Part shown: in pieces, positions 54,429 through 63,410 of the stretch
Layout: every line of letters begins with the position of its first letter
How positions within the stretch are numbered: position 1 is the first letter of the stretch
NCBI GenBank assembly: GCA_030430205.1
Contig: JAUIGE010000001.1
Coordinates: forward strand, 1-64,000
Reading direction: 5' to 3'
Origin: Bacteroidia bacterium
GTDB taxonomy: Bacteria > Bacteroidota > Bacteroidia > J057
Length of the DNA: 64,000 bases
The notes under the pieces: model-generated
Database searches by the model: none
The model's input: only the letters and a program-made list of their open reading frames with translations
What the model was told of the DNA's origin: nothing
Translations under genes and position numbers: made by a program

Positions 54429-55178
54429 ATGCACCAAGATACAAATAATCCCCTTTACCACACAGATCCCACCCGCGTACGCGGCTACGAGATAGACCTC
54501 GCCCAGCAGGCAAGCCTGCCTTCCATGATCCGCATGATGCACGAGGCTGCCATGCAGCATGTGCTGAAGCTGAATATCTCAGCCAAAGAGCTCGCGCCTA
54601 TGCAACTCGGCTGGGTGCTGCACCAGCAAAAGATCGAAATCTTTCGACGGCCTTCGCTGGGCGAACAGTTGCGCATCCTGACCCATCCTTCCGGGAAGGA
54701 TGGCGTGATGACCTATCGTGATTTTCATTTTTATGATGAAAAGGAGGCCTTACTCGCCCAGGCCAGCACAGCCTGGCTGCTCTTTCATACCGAAAAACGG
54801 CGCATCGTGCGCTTTCCGCCTTTTATAGATGAATGGCTTGTCAAAGCCAATGAGTTGGAGCAGCTCCCGCGCCCTGAGCGCGACTTGCCCGAACTCAGCC
54901 ATGCGGACTTCCGCATGCAGCAGCAGGTTCGCTACAACGAACTCGACTTCAATGCGCATCTGAGCAATTACTACTACGCCCGCTGGGCGATGGATTGCCT
55001 GCCACGGGAGTGGCTGGAGGGAAAGCAGGTGAAGAGCCTGAATATGAAATTTCAGGAGGAGTGCTATCTGGATGACCAGGTGGAGGTCCTGGCTCAGGAT
55101 GCAGGCGAGGGAAAGCTGATTCACAGCCTTCGGAAAGGGGATAAGGAATTGGTGCGGGCTACTTCACGCTGGGAATAA
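54429..55178 (+). CDS. Acyl-ACP thioesterase (FatA/double hot-dog family)
   Basis: A 249-residue protein with two hot-dog domains. The second carries RYNELDFNAHLSNYYYARWAMDCLP, containing the N-x-H-x-x-N signature of acyl-ACP thioesterases. It would release fatty acids from acyl carrier protein. It converges on the NUDIX gene and overlaps it by 15 bases. Confidence 0.87.
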   Translation: MHQDTNNPLYHTDPTRVRGYEIDLAQQASLPSMIRMMHEAAMQHVLKLNISAKELAPMQLGWVLHQQKIEIFRRPSLGEQLRILTHPSGKDGVMTYRDFHFYDEKEALLAQASTAWLLFHTEKRRIVRFPPFIDEWLVKANELEQLPRPERDLPELSHADFRMQQQVRYNELDFNAHLSNYYYARWAMDCLPREWLEGKQVKSLNMKFQEECYLDDQVEVLAQDAGEGKLIHSLRKGDKELVRATSRWE

Positions 55179-55655
55179 AATTTTATTCTCCAATTCTTCC
55201 CGCATGTGAAGAAGCCTCAGCTCCGCATCAAAATCCGCGCTGAGGACAAATTTTTGCCCCTTCAACAGATAATCATAAATATGCCAATCCGTAGGCGGGG
55301 TGGGGATGGAGGGAATATCCTCAAAAGCGACCCATTCCAATATGCCTTCATCGCAAATGGGCGGCGGAATATTCTCAATTTCTGCCTGGTAGACGTAACA
55401 AATCCAATTGTAATTCGCAGGGGCCGTCTCGGTGATAAGGCCGCCAAAAGTCATGCTTTCCAGTTGCAATCCTGTCTCTTCCCAGGTCTCTCGCAGGGCC
55501 GCTTGCAGCGGATTTTCGTAGGGCTCGAGTTTGCCGCCGACAGGCGTGTATAAGCCCTTGTTGGGCTCTTTGAAGCGCTTAAGCAGCAGGAAGTTGCTGC
55601 CATGACGGAGCACATTCATGCAGGCGACTCTTTTCAGACCGGGGGCTACTTTCAT
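55164..55655 (-). CDS. NUDIX hydrolase
   Basis: A 163-residue protein with a complete NUDIX box (GGKLEPYENPLQAALRETWEETGL). N-terminal residues include LRHGSNFLLLKRF and an aspartate-rich C-terminal part. MutT-type hydrolysis of a nucleoside diphosphate derivative is likely; substrate unknown. Its ATG overlaps the sugar-kinase stop by 4 bases, so these two are probably in one operon. Confidence 0.88.
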   Translation of the reverse strand: MKVAPGLKRVACMNVLRHGSNFLLLKRFKEPNKGLYTPVGGKLEPYENPLQAALRETWEETGLQLESMTFGGLITETAPANYNWICYVYQAEIENIPPPICDEGILEWVAFEDIPSIPTPPTDWHIYDYLLKGQKFVLSADFDAELRLLHMREELENKILFPA

Positions 55656-56761
55656 TTTTGTATTACTCCTTGAAGGGTCGAATGTAGCTGTTTTTCGCGG
55701 CTATGCAAATCCAGCGCGAGGGTAATTTGATTGCGTGCACGATCCAGGTTGTGATCGGGATAGGCCGTTTTGTAGTATCTATTTCCATTTAGATAATCCG
55801 CGAGAAAACGCATTCCCATGATCAGGCTCATGTAGGTTCCCGCCTGCGCCAGGCTTTGAATTTCTATCGCTGTCAATTCTGTAGCGCAAGCTTCGAGATA
55901 GCCTTTTGCCAGGGCTTCAAAAGTCTGCATGTCGCAGCTTAGCTCATCCAGGGCTGTGCTGTCCTCTGCCAGGGGGCAGCACATGCTGCGTACCATATCC
56001 CCAAAATCATAGAGCACATAACCGGGCATGACCGTGTCCAGATCTATCACACAGAGGCCTTTGTGGGTATTTTTGTCAAAAAGGGCGTTGCTGAGTTTGG
56101 CATCGTTGTGCACGATGCGTTGGGGCAAAGCGCCGCTTTCCATCGCCTCAATGGTCGGAGCCAAATGCCTCCAAAGGCCTTCTGCATCTTTCATCCAGGG
56201 CTCTGCCTGCATCTTTTTGGCATCATCCGCAGCGGAAAAAGCTTCCTGAAGCTGCTCCCAACGCCAACTGAGGTCATGAAACCGATGGATCGTGGGTACA
56301 ATTTGCTCTCTCGGCAAGGCCGAAAGCGCGACCCAAAATTCTCCGAAAAGCCGCCCGGCTTCATAGGCCTGATCAGCGTTTTCCACCACGTCAAAACTGA
56401 TGCTATCCTGAATAGCGACCATCAATCGCCAGTTTCCGGATGGTGCCTGATGGTAATTTTTCCCTGAATTGCTACGAATCATTTGGAGATACCTTCTCTT
56501 ATGATCCAGGGGATACTGCCGCTCTGACCAGGCTTTCATGCAAGCTGACAGCTGCTGTAGGTTCGTTCCCAGGCTTTCAGGATCGGGAAAGACCCCTTCA
56601 TTGATCCGCTGCAGGACATAGACAGCCTGCTGCTCCAGATATACCCAATAACTGTCATTTATGTGCCCCACATGGATAGGAGCACAGTGTGAAATGGACT
56701 GCGGGATCGGAAAGTGGGAAAGGATGTCTTGTAGCTTTTTCAAAAGGAATGGATTCTGCAC
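55652..56761 (-). CDS. NahK-like sugar 1-kinase (APH-fold)
   Basis: A 369-residue aminoglycoside phosphotransferase-fold kinase. Brenner-type motif IVHNDAKLSNALFD and the DFG-like VIDLDTVMPG match N-acetylhexosamine 1-kinases (NahK). It may phosphorylate a hexosamine for nucleotide-sugar formation, and the NTP transferase two genes upstream fits as the next enzyme. Starts at GTG 56761; the closest ATG is far inside. Confidence 0.75.
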   Translation of the reverse strand: MQNPFLLKKLQDILSHFPIPQSISHCAPIHVGHINDSYWVYLEQQAVYVLQRINEGVFPDPESLGTNLQQLSACMKAWSERQYPLDHKRRYLQMIRSNSGKNYHQAPSGNWRLMVAIQDSISFDVVENADQAYEAGRLFGEFWVALSALPREQIVPTIHRFHDLSWRWEQLQEAFSAADDAKKMQAEPWMKDAEGLWRHLAPTIEAMESGALPQRIVHNDAKLSNALFDKNTHKGLCVIDLDTVMPGYVLYDFGDMVRSMCCPLAEDSTALDELSCDMQTFEALAKGYLEACATELTAIEIQSLAQAGTYMSLIMGMRFLADYLNGNRYYKTAYPDHNLDRARNQITLALDLHSREKQLHSTLQGVIQK

Positions 56762-56837
56762 AAAAGTATTTATTCTGCCAGAAATTCATTTGCAAACTTT
56801 TCCCCTAAAAATCGTATCTTGAATAAAAAACTAACCC

Positions 56838-57074
56838 ATGACAGTGATAGAAGCTTTTTCAGAAGTTGCTGAGAGTTTGGCTAAAATGGCCCCTGAAAGC
56901 ATTGTTGCGCTTAAGGCTTCGCATACCATGAAAGATCGGGTAGAGGCACTGCTTCACAAAAAGCAGGAGGATAGCCTGAGTAGAGAAGAAGAGCTCGAAC
57001 TGGAACGCTATCTTTCCCTTGATTTATTAATCAATCTTGCGAAAGCTCGCGCAAAATCCTTGCTCGCCGCGTGA
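56838..57074 (+). CDS. Small protein of a two-gene HNH module
   Basis: A 78-residue, highly helical, charged protein (MKDRVEALLHKKQEDSLSREEELELERYLSLDLLINLAKARA). Similar short proteins precede HNH-nuclease genes in cyanobacteria and other bacteria, going by memory of such gene pairs. Its stop TGA shares GTGA with the start of the next gene. Role unknown. Confidence 0.55.
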   Translation: MTVIEAFSEVAESLAKMAPESIVALKASHTMKDRVEALLHKKQEDSLSREEELELERYLSLDLLINLAKARAKSLLAA

Positions 57075-57481
57075 AACAAAGGATTTCCAAAGCCTTAAGA
57101 ACACTCATTGCCGAAAGGGCAGCTTTTCGTTGCGAATATTGTTTGGTGAAAGAGGAAGACTCCTTCCTGTCTTTTCAGGTTGATCATATCATCGCTGAAA
57201 AGCATGGAGGTGGGATTGAAATAGAAAATCTCGCCTATTCCTGCCCTCAATGCAATTATTGTAAAGGGTCTGACCTGGTCACTTTCCTGGATTCCTATCA
57301 GGACTTAGTCCCCTTATTTAATCCCCGAACCCAGCTATGGGATGAGCATTTTTATATTCGGAAAGGAGAAATCATAGGGCTTAGCAGAATGGGAGAAGCC
57401 ACGATAAAATTGCTTCAGTTCAATTTTCCGGAACGACTTATCCAGAGAAAAATACTAATGGAAGGAGGATTTTATCCTTAA
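57071..57481 (+). CDS. HNH endonuclease
   Basis: A 136-residue protein with an HNH domain: zinc-binding CEYC near residue 18, QVDHIIAEKHGGGIEIENLAYSCPQCNYCKGSD (the HNH His and CxxC), and a conserved tail (LFNPRTQLWDEHFYIRKGEIIGLSRMGEATIKLLQFN). It starts with GTG at 57071 overlapping the TGA of the small gene. Such modules could be selfish, defensive or DNA-repair related; no evidence favours one. Confidence 0.82.
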   Translation: MKQRISKALRTLIAERAAFRCEYCLVKEEDSFLSFQVDHIIAEKHGGGIEIENLAYSCPQCNYCKGSDLVTFLDSYQDLVPLFNPRTQLWDEHFYIRKGEIIGLSRMGEATIKLLQFNFPERLIQRKILMEGGFYP

Positions 57482-58383
57482 TTCCACAAGGGCATGGTAT
57501 ATACCTCTTTTTCTCCCAGCGCGCGCAAGCGCGCTACCACCGTAGGCCTGTCGGCCTTGTAAGTCACCCCAAACCACTGCGCATCGCTGCGCAGCACCTT
57601 GACGCGGGCTGTGCCCGCGCTGATCATTTTGTTCACTTCGTTCGGTATGACGAACTCGCTTTTCATCTCCTGTCCGCGTTCGCGGAGGAAATCAGAAAAG
57701 GTATTTTCCAGGTGATCAAAAAGAGAGGGCTGAAAGCCCCAGAAATTCATGGAGCAGAGGTCTCCATCGGTGAGCTCGCCCTTGCGGCCATCGGGCTGTT
57801 CGAAGCAGATTTTGCCGTTTTCACGGCGGATATTGTAATGTTCTTCCGCTCCGCGCAGAAAGCCCCCTCTGTCTTGCAGACAGAGACCGCGGGAAACGCT
57901 GCCATGATCGGACAGCGTATTGCCGACCTGATAGCCTATCATGGCAAATTCTTCAGGTGAAGTGGTATTTTTTAGAAAATCCGCCATCGCCTGAAAAGCC
58001 TCAGGGCCGTAGTAATCATCCGCATTGATCGCGGCAAAAGGCTCGTTGATTGCGCTTTTTGCACAATAAATGGCATGTGCAGTGCCCCAGGGCTTGACAC
58101 GTCCTTCAGGCACTTCAAAGCCTTTGGGCAGCATCTCCAGTTCCTGAAATGCAAGTTCTATCGGCAGTTTGCCAGCAAAGCGGCTGACAATTTTTTCGCG
58201 AAAAGGGGCTTCTATATCTTTTCGGATAACAAAGACAATTTTGGCAAAACCCGCCTGCATGGCGTCATAGACGGCATAGTCGAGCATGGTTTCGCCATGA
58301 GGCCCCAGAGCGTCTATTTGCTTAAGACCACCGTAACGGCTTCCCATGCCGGCGGCCATTATGAGTAGAGAAGGTTGATTCAT
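57478..58383 (-). CDS. Sugar nucleotidyltransferase
   Basis: A 301-residue NTP-transferase-fold protein (MNQPSLLIMAAGMGSRYGGLKQI at the N-terminus; INADDYYGPEAFQAM further on). It resembles GlmU/GalU-like nucleotidyltransferases; the exact sugar is not clear. A TTG at 58386 is possible, but the ATG at 58383 overlaps the stop of the TlpA-like gene by one base (TGATG). Downstream it converges with the HNH gene. Confidence 0.8.
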   Translation of the reverse strand: MNQPSLLIMAAGMGSRYGGLKQIDALGPHGETMLDYAVYDAMQAGFAKIVFVIRKDIEAPFREKIVSRFAGKLPIELAFQELEMLPKGFEVPEGRVKPWGTAHAIYCAKSAINEPFAAINADDYYGPEAFQAMADFLKNTTSPEEFAMIGYQVGNTLSDHGSVSRGLCLQDRGGFLRGAEEHYNIRRENGKICFEQPDGRKGELTDGDLCSMNFWGFQPSLFDHLENTFSDFLRERGQEMKSEFVIPNEVNKMISAGTARVKVLRSDAQWFGVTYKADRPTVVARLRALGEKEVYTMPLWN

Positions 58384-59801
58384 CAAGTGCCAAAAATTTC
58401 TGCAAGTTTGTTTTCCAAAGCAGCGCCACGCAGGCGGCTGGCAATGATTTTACCTTCACGATCAACCAAAACAGTATAGGGGATAGAACCAACGCCATAA
58501 GTTTGAGCAGCTTCGCTTTGCCAGAACTTCAGGTCACTTACATGCAGCCACTCAAGGCCGTCCTGCTCGATGGCCTGTAGCCAACGACTTCTGTCTTTAT
58601 CGAGGCTGACAGAGAGGATTTCAAAACCTTTGTCTTTGTATTTTTCATATACCCTGACCACGTTGGGGTTTTCCCTGCGACAAGGGCCGCACCAGCTTGC
58701 CCAGAAGTCAATGAGCACAACTTTTCCGCGCAAGTCACTGAGTTTCAGATTCTTTCCCTCGGGAGTTGGTAAGTTGATTTCGGGAGCCATGGCTCCTGAA
58801 ACCTGGCTGCGAGCGCTTGCGGCTTCTTTCTTCATACTGGCAACAATCTGGTTATTTTCATTGGGGAAAACCTGAAAATATTGATCGGCCAGGCTGACAT
58901 AAGCAGCCATGTTTTTATTTTTAAAGCCTTCAATCAAGCCCAGAAGGGCAAGCTTATAGGCGGAAGAACCTTTGGTTATCTTGTCCAGCTGGGTCTGAGC
59001 CAGGCCTTGCTGCTGCTCAGCAGAGAAGCCCAGTTGGGTAAGTGTAGTCCCATAGGATTTGAAAGCATCATGGAGGTAAGGCAGGTTGTTCAGCACAGGG
59101 TCAGAGAGGTCGCTATAGTGGAAGTAATTGTTGGCGAAATACTCCGGTTCGCTGTTATAGATCATTTGCCCGGCCGTCCTTTCATAATGCTGGTAGCTTA
59201 CATAGGTACGTACACCGGCATATTTTGCAAGAAAAGGATTGGCTGTTTTGAGAGAGTCAATCAGGGCAATTTTTGCTTCATCGAGTTCAACCATTTTGTC
59301 TACAACCGACGTTAGGTCGCCGCCTTGCTGGAGGGTAGCGCGGTATTGGTTGATATTTTGGTTAAATGCCTGCAGGCTGGTTTCGAGCTGGCGTGTTACT
59401 GCCTCAAAGTCAGCATGGGTGCTGCCCTGATTGATTTTCGCCTGGCGAAAATCGTTGCAACTGCCATCGATCTGAACGATCGGGTCATGATTGATAGCTA
59501 CTATCCTGACGCTGCTTGCGACAGGCCCGATGAAGTAAAAACCTGCGGGCAATTCGCCTGCATCGAGGGAATAGCTGCCTTTGCCATTTTCAAAAGAAAG
59601 AGGAGTCGCATAGAGCTTTTTCAACATGATACCATCCAGTCCAAAGAGGTACATGGAGTCTGAGTTACAGGCCGTTACGGTTCCATTGATGATGGTTTTT
59701 CCTGTAGGGGAAATGTCTGCGGCGCTCTTTTCAGCTGTGCTTTTGCAGGAGTAGCTAAAAAGAAGGCTTATGGCAAGAAAAAAGTTTAACATAAGTTTCA
59801 T
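58383..59801 (-). CDS. TlpA-like thioredoxin with DUF4369 domain
   Basis: A 472-residue lipoprotein (signal peptide with lipobox FSYSC; ATG at 59801). Residues ~30-150 resemble DUF4369, a helical region follows, and the C-terminal ~150 residues are a TlpA/AhpC-TSA fold with WCGPC (DFWASWCGPCRREN). It likely reduces disulfides in the periplasm. The start uses MKLMLNFFLAISL. Confidence 0.83.
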   Translation of the reverse strand: MKLMLNFFLAISLLFSYSCKSTAEKSAADISPTGKTIINGTVTACNSDSMYLFGLDGIMLKKLYATPLSFENGKGSYSLDAGELPAGFYFIGPVASSVRIVAINHDPIVQIDGSCNDFRQAKINQGSTHADFEAVTRQLETSLQAFNQNINQYRATLQQGGDLTSVVDKMVELDEAKIALIDSLKTANPFLAKYAGVRTYVSYQHYERTAGQMIYNSEPEYFANNYFHYSDLSDPVLNNLPYLHDAFKSYGTTLTQLGFSAEQQQGLAQTQLDKITKGSSAYKLALLGLIEGFKNKNMAAYVSLADQYFQVFPNENNQIVASMKKEAASARSQVSGAMAPEINLPTPEGKNLKLSDLRGKVVLIDFWASWCGPCRRENPNVVRVYEKYKDKGFEILSVSLDKDRSRWLQAIEQDGLEWLHVSDLKFWQSEAAQTYGVGSIPYTVLVDREGKIIASRLRGAALENKLAEIFGT

Positions 59802-59856
59802 ATCAAAATCTATAATCAGTAGAGCAACACAAATATAAGGAAATGCTTTGGGCAAC

Positions 59857-60420
59857 TCAATTCAATCGGGGATCAGTGGGGTAATTCGAAAGCACTTTAT
59901 ACTTATCCCCCATATCGCGAAGGATTTGCTGCCAAAGGTCTTCATAATCTTCTGTGAAAACAAAATCTATGTTGGAGGGTGCGACTATCCAGGATTTTCG
60001 TTCCAGCTCTGTTTCGAGTTGGCCTGGCGACCAGCCGGAGTAGCCCACGAAGAAGAGGATCTCATGTGCTTTCACGCTGCCTTCCTCAATCATTTTTTTC
60101 AGTTGTTCAAAATCGCCACTCCAGTAGAGCTCATCTACGATTTCCCTTGCGCCGGCCAGGCGATCTCCCAGGCGATGCACGAAGTGCAGGGTATTTTGCT
60201 CCACCGGGCCGCCCATGAAAACGGGCGCATGGCTGACGGGGGCACCCTCCACCAGGTCTTGAAGCAGTACATTGAGCTGGCGATTCATCACAAAGCCGAG
60301 GCTTCCTTCCGCAGTATGCTCGACCAGTAAAATGACGGTCCGCTGGAAGTTGGGATCTCCCATAAAAGGCTCTGATATCAAAAAGCGTCCGGGCTGAGGC
60401 TTGTAGGAACTCGTTACCAT
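59857..60420 (-). CDS. YqgE/AlgH family protein
   Basis: A 187-residue protein with the family pattern GRFLISEPFMGDPNFQRTVILLVEHTAEGSLGFVMNR near the N-terminus and FVGYSGWSPGQLETELERKSWIV later. No enzymatic function is established. Normal length. Confidence 0.9.
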   Translation of the reverse strand: MVTSSYKPQPGRFLISEPFMGDPNFQRTVILLVEHTAEGSLGFVMNRQLNVLLQDLVEGAPVSHAPVFMGGPVEQNTLHFVHRLGDRLAGAREIVDELYWSGDFEQLKKMIEEGSVKAHEILFFVGYSGWSPGQLETELERKSWIVAPSNIDFVFTEDYEDLWQQILRDMGDKYKVLSNYPTDPRLN

Positions 60421-60502
60421 ATTCTATTGAAATTTGATCTTGAATTTGAGATTAAAGTTGAATGCTTCGCATGGAAATTAACGGAAATGAAATCAAAAAG
60501 CC

Positions 60503-60510
60503 TACCTTTG
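60503..60510 (+). promoter_or_regulatory. -7 promoter element before the EamA gene
   Basis: TACCTTTG (60503-60510) matches TAnnTTTG exactly. The ATG at 60529 follows 19 bases on, supporting that start. No TTG is found at the usual -33 distance. Confidence 0.4.
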
Positions 60511-60528
60511 CTGCCTAAAATCCTCTCC

Positions 60529-61440
60529 ATGATTAAGTCGAGAAAACTGATTGCCTGGCTGATAATGATTTACCTTAGCCTGGCCTGGGGCAGCTCTTTT
60601 ATGCTGATGGACAAAGCGCTGAAGGTATTCCAGCCTGAAGAAATCGCAGCCTTGCGGATCGTCCTTTCGGCACTTTGCCTGCTTCCTTTTATCCTGCCGC
60701 ACCTCAAAAAGTTGAGCAGGAAAGACTGGATTACGCTCGGGCTGGTAGGCTTAATTTCTAACGCTATTCCTGCCTTTCTATTTCCCAAAGCCATGCAGGT
60801 GGTTACAAGTGTCACGGCAGGTGTGCTCAATTCTCTGTCGCCACTATTTACCCTTTTGCTGGGGATTTTGTTTTTTGGTTTTCGCTTTCCACGCATCAAA
60901 GTCATTGGCGTTTTGATTGGTTTGGGCGGGGCTATGCTGCTGGTCTTTTTTCCTGCAAGTAGAACCTCCACCGAAGGCCTGGCCATTGAATATCCTTTTT
61001 GGCAGTATGCTGCTTTTGCGATGTTGATTGTGATTGCCACGGTCTGTTATGCCGCCGGTACCAATATGATCAAGAAGTATTTGAATAAAATGCCTTCCCT
61101 TTGGGTTGCCGGTTTTGCCCTGGGTATCATGATGGTTCCTGCTGCTATATACATGCTGGTCACAGATTTGCCTGCTACTTTTGAGGCAAAAGGATCCGTA
61201 GCCTGGGAAGGCCTGGGGTATGTATTCATCCTGGCTGCCTTTTCAACCGCTATCGGCGTATGGGCATATAGCAAATTGATTCAGATGACCGACCCTGTTT
61301 TTTCCTCCTCAGTGACCTACCTCATTCCCGTCGTAGCGATGCTTTGGGGTCTGGTGCTGAAGGAGTCCATCAATATCTACCAGATCATCGGAAGTTTGAT
61401 CATCCTTTCCGGTGTATACCTGGTAAATAAACAGCGTTAG
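60529..61440 (+). CDS. EamA-family drug/metabolite transporter
   Basis: A 303-residue membrane protein with about 10 helices in two EamA repeats (SLAWGSSFMLMDKALKVFQPEEIAALR; WAYSKLIQMTDPVFSSSVTYLIPVVAMLWG). It may export amino acids or other small metabolites. The ATG at 60529 lies after a -7 element; starts at 60427 and 60487 would add a non-helical leader. It converges on dnaJ with a 4-base overlap. Confidence 0.85.
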   Translation: MIKSRKLIAWLIMIYLSLAWGSSFMLMDKALKVFQPEEIAALRIVLSALCLLPFILPHLKKLSRKDWITLGLVGLISNAIPAFLFPKAMQVVTSVTAGVLNSLSPLFTLLLGILFFGFRFPRIKVIGVLIGLGGAMLLVFFPASRTSTEGLAIEYPFWQYAAFAMLIVIATVCYAAGTNMIKKYLNKMPSLWVAGFALGIMMVPAAIYMLVTDLPATFEAKGSVAWEGLGYVFILAAFSTAIGVWAYSKLIQMTDPVFSSSVTYLIPVVAMLWGLVLKESINIYQIIGSLIILSGVYLVNKQR

Positions 61441-62588
61441 GAGAAAATCTCACGCATGCGGGCCATAAAGCCCTTTTCACTGCGTTCCTTCCCTGGTTGG
61501 AAGTTGGCTGATTTATTCAGTTTTTCGAGGATCTTACGCTCCTCTGAAGACACCTTTTTGGGCGTCCATACATTGATCTGGACGAAAAGGTCTCCCGCGC
61601 CATAGCCATTGATGTTGGGCAGGCCTTTGCCTCGCAGGCGGACTACCTTGCCCGGCAAGGTGCCGGCAGGAACCTTGAAACGGGCCTTGCCGTTGAGGGT
61701 AGGCACATCTACCGTGGTGCCTGTCACGGCATCCGGGAAGCTGACAAAAAGCTCATGGATGAGGTGATCTCCGTTTCTTTCAAAAAGCTCCGAAGGCTTT
61801 TCTTCTATGTGAATATAGAGGTCGCCGGGGCGTCCTCCTCTTATGCCGGCATTGCCGCGGCTATCGAGTTTGAGTTTGTGGCCCTCCATGACCCCAGCGG
61901 GGATATTGACGGTGATGACATCGTCTTGCAGGATGCGGCCTTTGCTTTCGCACTTGGCACAGGCAGAAGAGATGATGCGTCCTTCACCCTGACAGGTCGG
62001 GCAGGTATCTACCACTACGTGGCGATAAAAAGCGCCCCCCGCCTCCCGGCGAATCTCGCCGGAGCCATTGCAGCTCGGGCAGGATTTGTAGGCTGTGCCG
62101 TTGGCGGCACCATTGCCCTCACAACTGTCACAGGAGAGGTATCTCTTGAGTTTGATCTTTTTCTCTACGCCTTTGGCGATTTCTTCGAGATCGAGTTTGA
62201 GGGAAACGCGCAGGTCTGCGCCGGGCTGACCGCGCCGCTTGCGGCGCTTGCGACCGCCTCCACCGGCACCCCCAAAGATGTCTCCAAAGGGACTCCCTTC
62301 CCCAAAGATATTTCCAAAAATATCACTAAAATCTACCTCCTGGTAACCGCCACCAGCGGCACCCCCCATGCCTGCATGACCAAAGCGGTCATAGCGCGCA
62401 CGTTTGTTGTCATCACTCAGCACTTCGTAGGCTTCAGCCGCCTCTTTAAACTTCTCCTCAGCCTCTTTATCACCAGGATTGCGGTCCGGGTGATACTTCA
62501 TCGCCTGCTTGCGGTAAGCCTTTTTCATCTCATCAGCGTTGGCAGACTTGCTGATGCCTAAGACTTCGTAATAATCTCTTTTCTCCAT
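61437..62588 (-). CDS. dnaJ: Chaperone DnaJ
   Basis: A 383-residue Hsp40. The J domain has HPD (YHPDRNPGDKEAEEKFKEA), followed by a G/F region, four zinc-finger repeats (CDSCEGNG, CPSCNGSG, CPTCQGEG, CAKCESKG; the last is degenerate) and a substrate-binding C-terminal domain. It stimulates DnaK. It lies 7 bases after grpE on the same strand. Confidence 0.95.
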   Translation of the reverse strand: MEKRDYYEVLGISKSANADEMKKAYRKQAMKYHPDRNPGDKEAEEKFKEAAEAYEVLSDDNKRARYDRFGHAGMGGAAGGGYQEVDFSDIFGNIFGEGSPFGDIFGGAGGGGRKRRKRRGQPGADLRVSLKLDLEEIAKGVEKKIKLKRYLSCDSCEGNGAANGTAYKSCPSCNGSGEIRREAGGAFYRHVVVDTCPTCQGEGRIISSACAKCESKGRILQDDVITVNIPAGVMEGHKLKLDSRGNAGIRGGRPGDLYIHIEEKPSELFERNGDHLIHELFVSFPDAVTGTTVDVPTLNGKARFKVPAGTLPGKVVRLRGKGLPNINGYGAGDLFVQINVWTPKKVSSEERKILEKLNKSANFQPGKERSEKGFMARMREIFS

Positions 62589-62595
62589 GGTATGC

Positions 62596-63264
62596 TTATT
62601 CGCCTACTATCACTTTGGGGAAGCGAATGATTTTTTCCTTCAATCTGTAGCCTTTTTCAATTTCGTCTATCACCTTGCCTTTTTGCTCTTCATCCTCCAC
62701 CGGCACGGCTGTGATGGCCTCATGAATCTCCGAGCTGAAGCTTTCGCCAATGGATTCGATGCTCTCCAGGCCAATTTTTGTCAAAATATTATTCAACTGA
62801 CGGCTGAGGCTGTGAATACCCTCCTTGATCGCTGCCAAATTGTCACTTTTATCCATCGCCTCCATCGCCCGGTCAAAGCTATCCAATACCGGAAGCAATT
62901 GCTTGAGCAGGTCTTCATGGGAGTATTTGATGAGCTCGCTCATCTCTTTTTCCTTGCGCTTGCGCATATTGGCAAAGTCGGCGTTCAGGCGAAGGGCGTA
63001 GCCCTCTGACTCTGTCAGCTTGATTTTGGTTTCTTCAAGCTCTTTTTGGAGCATTTCAAGCTTATTGGCAGCACTATCCGCACTTTTTCCTTTTTTCGAT
63101 TTTCCTTTATTCACAGGGATTTCTTCATTTTGCTCAGCTTCCTGTTCGATAGAAATTTCCTTTTCATTCTGCTGTTCAGCAGCTTCTTTATCTATGTTTT
63201 TTCCGTTAGGCATGTGGGGATCCATGTTTGGGGTTGCCTTTGCTTTATTGTTTCTTTTACTCAT
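62596..63264 (-). CDS. grpE: Nucleotide exchange factor GrpE
   Basis: A 222-residue protein with a charged N-terminal extension, a long coiled coil (AANKLEMLQKELEETKIKLTESEGYALRL) and the C-terminal GrpE domain (NADFANMRKRKEKEMSELI; LKEKIIRFPKVIVG). It releases ADP from DnaK. The ATG at 63264 (MSKRNNKAK) is preferred over 63300. Cotranscribed with dnaJ. Confidence 0.92.
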   Translation of the reverse strand: MSKRNNKAKATPNMDPHMPNGKNIDKEAAEQQNEKEISIEQEAEQNEEIPVNKGKSKKGKSADSAANKLEMLQKELEETKIKLTESEGYALRLNADFANMRKRKEKEMSELIKYSHEDLLKQLLPVLDSFDRAMEAMDKSDNLAAIKEGIHSLSRQLNNILTKIGLESIESIGESFSSEIHEAITAVPVEDEEQKGKVIDEIEKGYRLKEKIIRFPKVIVGE

Positions 63265-63352
63265 ATTTTCAAACACTTTCAGGCTATTCTGTAATTCCAT
63301 CTGTTATATCACATTGTGTGCCATTGACATTTTGGCTTAAGTATCTGACAAA

Positions 63353-63385
63353 TTGGTTAAAATCTGCTGAATCTCAGTATTTTTG
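63353..63385 (+). promoter_or_regulatory. Promoter of the partial exoprotein gene
   Basis: TTG (63353-63355) and TATTTTTG (63378-63385) are 22 bases apart, close to the Bacteroidota consensus. It lies 25 bases before the ATG at 63411. Confidence 0.45.
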
Positions 63386-63410
63386 CAGATGTAAGAACCC
63401 CAGCAACAGC

